Of a stretch of DNA of 64,000 bases, positions 34,736 to 42,969 are shown one piece after another; within the stretch, counting starts at the first letter, position 1; every line of letters begins with the position of its first letter. Source of the DNA: Phycisphaeraceae bacterium (GTDB lineage Bacteria > Planctomycetota > Phycisphaerae > Phycisphaerales > UBA1924); assembly GCA_007693965.1 (NCBI GenBank), contig RECQ01000035.1, positions 39,341 through 103,340 on the forward strand, in the 5' to 3' direction. The translations under genes and the position numbers were made by a program. The notes below the pieces were generated by a model. That model saw only the letters and a program-made list of their open reading frames with translations. It made no database searches and was not told the origin of the DNA.

Positions 34736-35482
34736 TCACCGACCCTCAAGCCGCTCCATCCGTTCTCGCAGGCCGGCCCTGGCCCGGAAGAGGCGGCTCT
34801 TCACTGTTCCCACAGCCACGCCGAACGTTTCGGCGATCTGGCTGTAGTCGAGCCCGCGCACGTCCCTCAGGATCAGGATCGCACGCTGCTCCGGCTCGAG
34901 CTCGCTGAGGGCGGTTTCGAGCCGTCGCCGCTCGTCACCCATTTGGACGCGTTCCGCGGCTCCGGGTTCCCCCTGATCCTCCACCACCTCGCGGAGGGAG
35001 GTATTCCGGGACTGCGTGGACGGGTCGGACGCCTCCAAACTCCTGTGGCGACGCAACTTCTGCTTCCGCAGATCGCTCAGGCACACGTTCACCACCACCC
35101 GGGTCATCCACGTCGTGAAGCTGGCCCGGCCGTCGAAGCTGCCCAGACCCTCGATGAGGCGGACCATCGCATCCTGGGTCAGATCGCGGGCGGGCTCGGG
35201 CTTGTTCACCATCCGCAGGCAGATGGCGTAGATGCGGCCCTCGTGGCGGGTGAGCAGCGTGGTGAGGGCGCCCTTGTCGCCGCCGGCCGCGGCGGAGGCG
35301 AGTGTCTCATCCGTGCTCTCGCCCGCGGGCGGCTGCGGCCGGGACGCCTTGTGCGGTGACGACTGATTCGAGATGCGCGGCGGGGTTGGCTGCACGGCGG
35401 GTGATTGTCCTGTCGCGTCGCCGCGCAATGAGGCGACCGTCCCGGGTGGCAGGATGGCCCCCGTCTGGGGCGGGCGGCTCAT
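34736..35482 (-). CDS. ECF-type RNA polymerase sigma factor (248 aa)
   Basis: Region sigma-2 is seen in LLTRHEGRIYAICLRMVNKPEPARDLTQDAMVRL and ASFTTWMTRVVVNVCLSDLRK; region sigma-4 in LSELEPEQRAILILRDVRGL and YSQIAETFGVAVGTVKSRLF, a helix-turn-helix for the -35 element. A ~60-residue Pro/Ser-rich N-terminal extension precedes region 2, longer than in most ECF factors. It is divergent from purB with an 83-bp gap. The anti-sigma-like gene follows directly. The signal sensed is unknown. Confidence 0.9.
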   Translation of the reverse strand: MSRPPQTGAILPPGTVASLRGDATGQSPAVQPTPPRISNQSSPHKASRPQPPAGESTDETLASAAAGGDKGALTTLLTRHEGRIYAICLRMVNKPEPARDLTQDAMVRLIEGLGSFDGRASFTTWMTRVVVNVCLSDLRKQKLRRHRSLEASDPSTQSRNTSLREVVEDQGEPGAAERVQMGDERRRLETALSELEPEQRAILILRDVRGLDYSQIAETFGVAVGTVKSRLFRARAGLRERMERLEGR

Positions 35483-35565
35483 CCATTGGATACGATCGAA
35501 CGACCCCTCCGGATCGCATCAGACTTGTGTTTGTACCGCGATCACCCCCTGCCGACCCCGATTCC

Positions 35566-37041
35566 ATGAATCATCCACCGGAAAACCCCGCGGACGCCTC
35601 CGATCGCTGGTCCGAATATGTCTCCCCCCTCGCCAGCCGCAACGCCTCGCCGGCGATGCAGGCGATCTGGTCGCCGAGGCGGAAGTTCGGCGCCTGGCGG
35701 TGTTTGTGGCTGGCGCTGGCCGAGGCGGAGCAGGAGCTGGGGCTGCCGATTACGGATGAGCAGATCCAGTCCCTGCGCGACCACCTCGATCTGACCGACG
35801 TGGACTTCGCCAATGCCGCGGCGTACGAGGCGAAGCTGCGCCACGACGTGATGGCCCACATCCACGCACTGGGCGATGTCGCGCCGGCGGCGCGGCCCAT
35901 CATCCACCTCGGCGCCACCAGCCAGTTCGTCAACTGCAACGCCGAAATCATGCAGATGCGCGATGCGCTGGAGCTGGTGTGCGTGAAGACGGCCAGCGTG
36001 ATCGATGCGCTCGCCGACTTCGCGCGCACCTGGCGCGACATGCCCTGCCTCGCCTTCACCCACTACCAGCCCGCCCAGCCCACCACCGTCGGCAAGCGGG
36101 CGGCGATGTGGGCGTATGACCTGTCGCTGTGCCTGGAGCGCCTGGAGCGCACACGCAGCGACCTCCGCCTCCGCGGCGCCAAGGGCGCCACGGGCACACA
36201 GGCATCGTTCCTCTCGCTCTTCGATGGCGACGCCGGCAAGGTCGAGCAGCTTGACCGGCTGGTGTGCGAGAAGCTGGGCTTTACGCCCGAGCAGCGCTAC
36301 CTGCTCACCGGGCAGACGTATCCGCGCGTGGTCGATTCGTTCGTGATCTCGGAGCTGGCCTCGCTGGCCGCGGCGGTTCACAAGATGTGCAACGACATCC
36401 GCCTGCTCTCCAACCGCAAGGAATTGGACGAGCCCTTCGGCGATGCCCAGGTGGGCTCTTCCGCGATGCCATACAAGCGCAACCCGATGCGCTGCGAGCG
36501 GGCCACGGGTCTGTGCCGCTTCGTGATGAGCATGGCGCAGAACCCGCTCAACACCGCGGCGACGCAGTGGCTGGAGCGCACGCTGGACGATTCGGCCAAC
36601 CGGCGCCTGGCGTTGCCCGAGCCCTTCCTCGCCCTCGACGGCGCCCTCGACATCATGCACAACGTGGGCGCCGGCCTGCTGGTCCACGAGGCGACTGTGC
36701 GAGCCAACCTGATGGCGGAGCTGCCATTCCTCGCCAGCGAGAACGTGATGATGGCGGCGGTGAAGCTGGGGCGCGACCGGCAGGAGATCCACGAGGCGAT
36801 CCGTCGCCACAGCCAGGCCGCGGGCATTCGCGTGAAAGACCGCGGCGAGCCGAGCGACCTCATCGAGCGCATGCGAACCGAACCGCTGCTGAAGGGAATC
36901 GACCTCGACGCGATGCTGGACCCGATGGCGTACGTCGGACTGGCGCCGCGGCAGGTGGATGTGTTCCTGGAGGAGATCGCGGGGCCGATCCGTGAGCGAT
37001 ACGGTGAGCGGCTGACTTCGGCGCCTGAGCCTGGGGTGTGA
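35566..37041 (+). CDS. purB: Adenylosuccinate lyase
   Basis: It cleaves SAICAR and adenylosuccinate in purine synthesis. The fumarase/aspartase superfamily signature GSSAMPYKRNPMRCER is present, with IIHLGATSQFVNCNAE (substrate His region) and CLAFTHYQPAQPTTVGKR (general acid region). The ATG at 35566 gives 491 residues. TACGAT at 35491-35496 may be its -10, leaving a ~63-nt leader. The stop codon lies inside the left arm of an inverted repeat (37038-37209). Confidence 0.94.
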   Translation: MNHPPENPADASDRWSEYVSPLASRNASPAMQAIWSPRRKFGAWRCLWLALAEAEQELGLPITDEQIQSLRDHLDLTDVDFANAAAYEAKLRHDVMAHIHALGDVAPAARPIIHLGATSQFVNCNAEIMQMRDALELVCVKTASVIDALADFARTWRDMPCLAFTHYQPAQPTTVGKRAAMWAYDLSLCLERLERTRSDLRLRGAKGATGTQASFLSLFDGDAGKVEQLDRLVCEKLGFTPEQRYLLTGQTYPRVVDSFVISELASLAAAVHKMCNDIRLLSNRKELDEPFGDAQVGSSAMPYKRNPMRCERATGLCRFVMSMAQNPLNTAATQWLERTLDDSANRRLALPEPFLALDGALDIMHNVGAGLLVHEATVRANLMAELPFLASENVMMAAVKLGRDRQEIHEAIRRHSQAAGIRVKDRGEPSDLIERMRTEPLLKGIDLDAMLDPMAYVGLAPRQVDVFLEEIAGPIRERYGERLTSAPEPGV

Positions 37042-37209
37042 GGGGGGTGAGCGTTGAGGGATGAGCGGTGAGCGTTGAGGGGTGAGGGGTTGATTAAGTG
37101 ATACGCTGAAGCTGCATCTGTGGTTTGGCGCTTTGGCATTTGGCGCAGTCGTACATCACCAGCACATCCCTCTTCGCTCACCGCTCATCCCTCACCGCTC
37201 ACCCCTCAC
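37038..37209. repeat. Inverted repeat of degenerate GTGAGGGATGAGCG units
   Basis: Left arm 37038-37081 and right arm 37168-37209 are reverse complements with few mismatches; each is built of degenerate tandem units such as GTGAGGGATGAGCGGTGAGC. The 86-nt spacer carries its own short repeats (TTGGCGCTTTGGCATTTGGC). It fills the whole gap between purB and the exchanger gene. No gene fits inside. Confidence 0.8.
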
Positions 37210-37213
37210 ATCC

Positions 37214-38230
37214 ATGCCCGACCTGCTCATTCAATTCAGTCTGCTCGCAGCGGGGATTGTCGTGTTGATCGCCGGCGGGGACATGCTTGTTCGCGGCGCT
37301 GCGGCGATGGCGGCGCGGCTGGGTGTGGCGCCGCTGATCATCGGGCTCACCATCGTCGCCTTCGGCACCTCGGCGCCGGAGTTGTCGCTCAACGTGGTGG
37401 CGGCGACGAGCGGGGCGACGGATCTTTCCTTCGGCAACATCGTCGGGTCGAACATCGCCAACATCGGATTGATCCTGGGAATCTCGGCGCTGCTGCGTCC
37501 GATGGCGGTGCATTCGACGCTGGTGAATCGCGAGATACCGATCATGCTCGTCGCGTCGGCGTTGCTGGCGGGGATGATGCTGCTGGGGCCGCAGGTGACG
37601 GGCGAGCGCGCGGGCCCGGGGCTGGCGCGATCCGAGGGGGTCGCGCTGCTGATCGGCTTCGGCGCCTTCATGGCGATCGTGCTGTGGACGACGATGCGCC
37701 GCCCGGCGATTGATCCGACAGCCGTCGCCGCGGCGGAGGAGGCGGAGGAGAAGGCGGGCGGCGAGAAGACGCGCACGCTCACCTGGTGCCTGCTGATGTT
37801 CTTCGCGGGGCTGGCGCTGCTGCTGGTCGGCGGCAAGCTGGCCGAGATGGGCGCCGTCGGCGCTGCGCTTCAGCTCGGGCTCACCGAGACGCTGATCGGG
37901 CTGACGGTCGTCGCCGTCGCGACCAGCCTGCCGGAGCTGGCGACGTCGCTCATCGCGCTCAAGAAGGGCGAGACGGACATCGCGGTCGGCAACATCTTCG
38001 GCTCGAACATCTTCAACCTGCTGCTCATCATGGGCGTGACCGCGACGGTGGCGCCCGTGCCGCTGCCGGCGGGCGGCTGGATGGCGCTGGCGGTGATGGG
38101 GCTGCTGACGGTGGCGCTGGTCCCGATGTGCTTCACCGCGAACCGGACGATCAGCCGGATCGAAGGCGCTGGCCTGCTGGCGGCGTACGCGGCGTATATG
38201 GCGTTCGAGGTGTGGCGGGCCGTGGGATAA
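37214..38230 (+). CDS. Calcium/sodium antiporter, CaCA family (YrbG-like)
   Basis: An inner-membrane exchanger with about ten hydrophobic segments. The two inverted alpha-repeats that form the ion site are clear: TIVAFGTSAPELSLNVVA followed by GNIVGSNIANIG, and VVAVATSLPELATSLIAL followed by GNIFGSNIFNLL. The acidic Glu in each repeat is the expected cation ligand. A charged cytoplasmic loop (EEAEEKAGGEKTRT) separates the halves. The ATG at 37214 gives 338 residues. The ion is probably Ca2+ or another divalent cation exchanged for Na+ or H+. Confidence 0.92.
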   Translation: MPDLLIQFSLLAAGIVVLIAGGDMLVRGAAAMAARLGVAPLIIGLTIVAFGTSAPELSLNVVAATSGATDLSFGNIVGSNIANIGLILGISALLRPMAVHSTLVNREIPIMLVASALLAGMMLLGPQVTGERAGPGLARSEGVALLIGFGAFMAIVLWTTMRRPAIDPTAVAAAEEAEEKAGGEKTRTLTWCLLMFFAGLALLLVGGKLAEMGAVGAALQLGLTETLIGLTVVAVATSLPELATSLIALKKGETDIAVGNIFGSNIFNLLLIMGVTATVAPVPLPAGGWMALAVMGLLTVALVPMCFTANRTISRIEGAGLLAAYAAYMAFEVWRAVG

Positions 38231-38495
38231 AGAAAGCAACACAGCGCAAATGCGGGAGAGCAGCAAAGGGGATGGTGAAGCAGCTTTATTCTGCGCCGCA
38301 GGCGCACAAGACGCTCTTCGAACAACGCTGTGAAATATGCATCACACTTGACCCTTGTGCGTGATCCATGATGTGGAGCAGACCGAGGCGACAATGTCGC
38401 TGGTGAGCGAATTTCTGGCGTTGACTTCGGCGTCTCACACGCTCAATAGATGGACGTTCATCTTAAACGACTGCATCGGCGCCGGATCCTTCTTC

Positions 38496-39017
38496 TCATG
38501 CCGCGGCCGGCGTCGTGCCGCGGTTGTCCTCCGCCGTGGATTCATCGTCCACCACGTTGTCATGAGCCGTCGGGTCATCCACATCGAACGACCGCAGATA
38601 CATCGTCACCGGCTCGACGGGCTTCACGGTCAGCGTCACCCTGACATCGACGCGGTCCCGCGGCGTCGATTCCACGGCGCCGCCGACGAAGCGGGCGTCG
38701 GGGAAGACACGCACCGAACCCGGCGAAAGCCCCGCGGGCCAGTTGGGGCAGGCGTCCAGCGCGTCTTCGTCGCTCACGCTGTTCTGGCGCCCGACCCACT
38801 CGACCTTCTGCACACCGATGACCGTCAACGCGGCCTCATCGACGGCCTGAAAGTCGGCCCCGTTGTAGCTCATCCGCATCCGCAGCCGCGTGCCCCGCTG
38901 GGCCGCGTGCGGCGCCACGCCCTCGACCCACAGATCGACGTAGTGGATGCTCCCGGCGGGGGGAAGTCGTCGCGTATGCAGAGTAGTCGGGAGAACGTTG
39001 GCCGGCTGGCAGCGTCG
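38496..39017 (-). pseudogene. Decayed duplicate of the N-terminal part of the metzincin gene
   Basis: On the minus strand this frame encodes a stretch nearly identical to the beginning of the protein at 39877-41745 (shared IGVQKVEWVGRQNSVSD, DALDACPNWPAGLSPGSVRV and VEPVTMYLRSFDVDD). It is open from a TAA at 39020-39018 to a stop at 38496 but has no ATG, GTG or TTG before the homologous part. The 3' end stops just after NRGTTPA, where the intact gene continues for 470 more residues. A segmental duplication that lost both ends explains this best. Upstream sequence (CQPANVLPTTLHTRRLPPAG) may preserve part of the ancestral protein missing from the longer copy. Confidence 0.8.
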
Positions 39018-39093
39018 TTATTGTGAGGGAGGCCAACTCTCGTGTGAAGATCTCCATATCCAAGCCGGGTGTAGATCGGGCTTCGGGTGATGG

Positions 39094-39858
39094 CTACTGA
39101 TCTCTCCGAGTACGCAGCCATGCGTCGAACGCATGCAGATATTGTGAGCTGCGCACCGTGGCATCAGCCGACTCGAGCGCTCGGAGCGCCTTGTCGATGT
39201 CCGCTCGCGGAATGCTCACTCCCGCCCGCAGACGCTCGACAGTGGCTACAACATCCGACTCTACGAGTGCGTCCCAGACATCATCGGGCTGCTCGATGCG
39301 CAGAGAGAGTTCGTCAGACATCATGTCTAGCTTGATGGGGCGTTCCAGTGTCAACCGGGCGTGCAGCCTGTAACGCCCCGGCTTAGGGAATAGGTACCTG
39401 TGGACGAGTTGCGTATTTCCGTTGAAATGCGCCGGTTCAAGTTGGCCGAACAGGAAGGTCTCCCAGACGATCGACTCGCCGGGTGAGAGGGTTCGGATCG
39501 CGGGCATGTGGTCGCCCGCCTGCGCCCAAGCATGCACGGTGATTGGAAAAGTCCTATTATCCGGAGATATGAGCATGAAGACGACGTGATCCATCTCCAG
39601 ATCGATGTCGGGAACTTCGATCCGTTCGTCGGTTGATGTGTTCTTCAGCTCGATCCGGATGGTCAGGGGCAAGCCCTGTAGCATCGACATGTCCGTGCGA
39701 CCATTGGCATCGGATCGCTGGTTGACGGTCTCCGCCAACTGTGTGCCGATGAGTGATGCTTCCAGTCGTAGGTGGTCAATGGGTGAATGCCCTTCTGTGA
39801 TTTCTGCCATCGCACCAAGTGTGAATAGAAATACTACAGTCATCCAATGTCGAAACAT
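39094..39858 (-). CDS. Secreted protein of unknown function (254 aa)
   Basis: The N-terminus has a signal peptide (MFRHWMTVVFLFTLGAMAEI). The body looks beta-rich, with an Ig-like pattern (LPLTIRIELKNTSTDERIEV, then YLFPKPGRYRLHARL), and a short helical C-terminus (ADIDKALRALESADATVRSS). It starts 18 nt after the metzincin gene stop, so it is the third gene of that operon. I do not recognise the family; the LKNTSTDERIEVPD plus FPKPGRYRL pattern resembles beta-sandwich domains in Planctomycetes exoproteins. Confidence 0.65.
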   Translation of the reverse strand: MFRHWMTVVFLFTLGAMAEITEGHSPIDHLRLEASLIGTQLAETVNQRSDANGRTDMSMLQGLPLTIRIELKNTSTDERIEVPDIDLEMDHVVFMLISPDNRTFPITVHAWAQAGDHMPAIRTLSPGESIVWETFLFGQLEPAHFNGNTQLVHRYLFPKPGRYRLHARLTLERPIKLDMMSDELSLRIEQPDDVWDALVESDVVATVERLRAGVSIPRADIDKALRALESADATVRSSQYLHAFDAWLRTRRDQ

Positions 39859-39876
39859 GATGTCTACTCCAGGGTA

Positions 39877-41745
39877 TTATGGGTGCAAGATGCTTCGAAT
39901 CTTCTTCAATGTCACGGGCGCAAAATCAGGGCTTGTGCGTGCGCCGGTTTGAGACATAAGCCCTCCATCGGCATGGAGTCCGTTGAAAAGATGCCCAATT
40001 TCATGGGCGACTGTGTAACCTTCGCCGATCCCAGAGTCAGGATTCGGTGGAAATTCGTTGGCAAACATCTGCGTGTATATATTAGCACCTTGGCCATTGA
40101 TATCATCAACTCTACCAAAGAGCAGTGGTTCTGCGGGAAAATTGGGGTCAGCGTCTTGCACGTGTGGTCCTTGGAAGCACCCGAGCAAGTAGACACACCA
40201 ATACCTGGGATTTGCTTCTTCACCCACTGCATCGTATTTCCACGGTGCGCGAAAGCTATCTACTGGGGTACTGGGGACATTCATATGAAACGGAAGATCA
40301 TCGTCAGATATGCCAGCGTCAAAACGAGGATGTACATATGCCGGGGCAAATGCTGGAGCCACTCTGGATACGTCTGGAGCTGGAACACTCATACCTTCAC
40401 TCAGAGTATCGTCATCCACAGCCCTGAACGGCACGCGCAGAGCGTCCACGCGTATCTCACCGGCTACGGCATCGACATCGATGATCGCCATCGAGGCGCC
40501 GCCGCCGATGCTGATGAGGCCGCCGTCGAATCCGCTGGTCAGCGAGCCGTTGGTGATGTTCAGCTCAAGTATTGTCTGGTTGCGGACACGAGTCACAGTC
40601 CCCGCCAACTCCGCAGGCTTCCCGCCGCCGGGCGGGGGCGCACCAGTGGCTTCAAATGGCAACGGGACGGCGCAGATATCAAGACCGGCAGCACGTAAGA
40701 AGAAATTGCTCCCGTTGCCGGCGATTGCGGCGATTTCATGTGTCCCCGCGATAGTCAGTGCACCATTCTCGAAGCGGCCGGGGCCTGGCGAGCCATCGGC
40801 GAGATTCTGGTCAACCTGCAGGTCCACAGCGTCTTCACTACTGTTGACATTGTTCCCATGGACGTTGCGCAGCGCTGTGATGTGCCCCTCGACGTAGTTC
40901 CCCGTCACCGGCCCCATCGAGTCCACTTCGACGTGCAGGAATCTCCACACGGTCAGGACATTGCTCACGTACTTGTCCGCTTCGCGCACCTCCGCCTCCG
41001 CCGGCGTCGGCGCGGGCGGGCCGGGGGCGTCGAAGACGAACGTGTTGACGATCCGCTGCTTGTTCGCGTTGTTCACCTCGTCCGAGAGCATGGGATTGTG
41101 CAATTGATTGTCATTGTTGTGCAGATCCAGCAGGAACTTCCTGTCTCCGTTCACCACCACGCGGAAATTGTCCCCCGGCTGCATCGTCGTCTGGAAGGGC
41201 ACGAGCTCGACCTTCTCCGTGAACAGGTGCGCCTTCACCCCGTCGCCTGCCTCCCCCTCGAACATGCCCGACTTCGCCGGCGTCGTGCCACGGTTGTCCT
41301 CCGCCGCGGATTCATCGTCCACCACGTTGTCGTGTGCCGTCGGATCGTCCACATCGAACGATCGCAGGTACATCGTCACCGGCTCGACGGGTTTGACGGT
41401 CAGCGTCACCTTGACATCGACGCGGTCCCGCGGCGTCGGTTCCACAGCGCCATCCACGAAGCGGGCGCCGGGGAAGACACGCACCGAACCCGGCGAAAGC
41501 CCCGCGGGCCAGTTGGGGCAGGCGTCCAGCGCGTCGCCGTCGCTCACGCTGTTCTGGCGCCCGACCCACTCGACCTTCTGCACGCCGATGACCGTCAACG
41601 CGGCCTCATCGACGGCCTGAAAACCCGCCCCGGTGTAGCTCATCCGCAGCCGCGTGCCCCGCGGGGCCGCGTGCGGCGCCACGCCCTCGACCCACAGGTC
41701 GACGTACCGGATGTCGCCGGCCACGAATACCGAGTACACACCCAT
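39877..41745 (-). CDS. Metzincin-like zinc metalloprotease with large beta-rich N-terminal region (622 aa)
   Basis: The C-terminus carries HEIGHLFNGLH (residues 581-591), the metzincin HExxHxxGxxH zinc site, followed by ADGGLM, a fitting Met-turn. The catalytic Glu is present. The preceding ~550 residues show beta-sandwich-like segments and no known motif; a mid-portion has GGLISIGGGASMAIIDVDA. There is no signal peptide: the ATG at 41745 follows an in-frame stop and starts inside sequence homologous to the pseudogene at 38496-39017, so the ancestral N-terminus is probably lost. The protease-coding third is much lower in GC (47% at 40,021-40,140) than the N-terminal part, suggesting a chimera. 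Confidence 0.7.
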   Translation of the reverse strand: MGVYSVFVAGDIRYVDLWVEGVAPHAAPRGTRLRMSYTGAGFQAVDEAALTVIGVQKVEWVGRQNSVSDGDALDACPNWPAGLSPGSVRVFPGARFVDGAVEPTPRDRVDVKVTLTVKPVEPVTMYLRSFDVDDPTAHDNVVDDESAAEDNRGTTPAKSGMFEGEAGDGVKAHLFTEKVELVPFQTTMQPGDNFRVVVNGDRKFLLDLHNNDNQLHNPMLSDEVNNANKQRIVNTFVFDAPGPPAPTPAEAEVREADKYVSNVLTVWRFLHVEVDSMGPVTGNYVEGHITALRNVHGNNVNSSEDAVDLQVDQNLADGSPGPGRFENGALTIAGTHEIAAIAGNGSNFFLRAAGLDICAVPLPFEATGAPPPGGGKPAELAGTVTRVRNQTILELNITNGSLTSGFDGGLISIGGGASMAIIDVDAVAGEIRVDALRVPFRAVDDDTLSEGMSVPAPDVSRVAPAFAPAYVHPRFDAGISDDDLPFHMNVPSTPVDSFRAPWKYDAVGEEANPRYWCVYLLGCFQGPHVQDADPNFPAEPLLFGRVDDINGQGANIYTQMFANEFPPNPDSGIGEGYTVAHEIGHLFNGLHADGGLMSQTGARTSPDFAPVTLKKIRSILHP

Positions 41746-41764
41746 CAACGGGTGTCACAACTTG

Positions 41765-42844
41765 TCATGGCGTTGGCAGCGCGAGAATTGCCGCTTTCGC
41801 CGCAGGCGCGTCGAGTGTCGCATTCGTCTGTTCATCGGCGACGACGGTGATTTTGGGCACGTTGAGCGCATCAAGCAGCGCAAGGTTTCCGGCGCGCACA
41901 TGATCGAAGACGCGGAGCGCGAGTGGGTGACCGAAGACGCCCGGGGACAGGTAATACGTTCCTTCTGCAATGGTCGGGCGCGCCACAATCCCCCCTGCGA
42001 TACGAGTGTATGCCCAGGATTCCTCCGGGTGGAGTGGGAAGGTATAAATAACCTCGGCGTCATCGCGGATCAGCGCAACCTGGTAATCGAGCAACGTGTG
42101 CTCAGGACCCCACAGATCCGCCACGTCGGCTACATTGAGATGCAGTTCACTCTGCTCTGTGGCCATATCAACAGCCACAATGCCGAGGTCGATGTCCGCC
42201 GCAGTCTGCGCTGCGGTGAGATCAATAACATGGATCTGCATATTTTCCGTCTGGATGAATACCTGCCCCGGCGCTCCCTTCTTTAAGCCCCGGACAACGA
42301 AGGGTTTCGTCGACGGGAAGTACTCGCCCCATGCCCCGCCGCGCACGAAAGCAGCGGCCGCCGCCCGCCATTGACCACCCAAGATCGGCGCGAGAGTGGC
42401 GGAAATCGAGTCATGAGCCGTGATGTCGATGTGGTATTCGGTCTGTCCCGGTCGCAAGGCCTCCAAATATCGATGCTTGAAAGCGTAATTTTCGACATAC
42501 TGTTGATAGCTGGATATGAATAGCCATCGCTGCTCATCTGAAAGGTCATAATATGCGCCACTGGAGAGCCGCGCAGTGATAAATGTTTCGCCCTTGTCCA
42601 CGTCAATCTGAGCGACAGCCGTTCCGTCAAGTCCTGATTGAACCAATTTACCATCCGAAAGAATTCCAACGTCGAGAGGGACGCTGGGAAGTGGGGCCCC
42701 TTGACTGTCACGAACGGTGACACTGATCGTGACGCTTTGCATTTGCTCAGCGAACACCGGCGCTGCAATAATTCCAAGAGCTCCGAAAAGCAGCGCATGC
42801 AGTCCACTTGCGTGCATTCCGATTCGCTTCATCCAGTTGATCAT
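41765..42844 (-). CDS. Secreted protein with carboxypeptidase-regulatory-like domain (359 aa)
   Basis: A signal peptide (residues ~10-38, ending PVFA-EQ) is followed by a beta-sandwich that fits a CarboxypepD_reg/transthyretin-like module (VTISVTVRDSQGAPLPSVPL with DGTAVAQIDV). The rest is not recognisable. ATG 42844 is chosen over an upstream GTG at 42862. It is the first gene of a three-gene set: the next starts 19 nt after its stop. Base composition is unlike the core (45% GC over 42,481-42,600), consistent with transfer. A small hairpin, ACACCC-ATCAAC-GGGTGT, at 41737-41754 spans the junction with the next gene. Confidence 0.65.
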   Translation of the reverse strand: MINWMKRIGMHASGLHALLFGALGIIAAPVFAEQMQSVTISVTVRDSQGAPLPSVPLDVGILSDGKLVQSGLDGTAVAQIDVDKGETFITARLSSGAYYDLSDEQRWLFISSYQQYVENYAFKHRYLEALRPGQTEYHIDITAHDSISATLAPILGGQWRAAAAAFVRGGAWGEYFPSTKPFVVRGLKKGAPGQVFIQTENMQIHVIDLTAAQTAADIDLGIVAVDMATEQSELHLNVADVADLWGPEHTLLDYQVALIRDDAEVIYTFPLHPEESWAYTRIAGGIVARPTIAEGTYYLSPGVFGHPLALRVFDHVRAGNLALLDALNVPKITVVADEQTNATLDAPAAKAAILALPTP

Positions 42845-42969
42845 GGGTTCAACGCTCCACACAGTCGGAGTGGAAGGAGGTCAACATGACAACTGCGGCT
42901 GCTATGACTTGAGAGTGGAACATGCCGCAGCGCATCCACGAGAAGCATATCTGATGTTCTCACAGTCCC

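Noticed and set aside
38231..38495. Search for a gene or structured RNA between the exchanger and the pseudogene
   Set aside because: Only a small TGCGCC-GCA-GGCGCA hairpin (38294-38308) without a T-run was seen; nothing supports an RNA gene.
42874..42912. Perfect Shine-Dalgarno AAGGAGGT followed by an 8-residue plus-strand frame (MTTAAAMT)
   Set aside because: No plus-strand gene follows, and the region is the promoter of minus-strand genes, so it is most likely chance.
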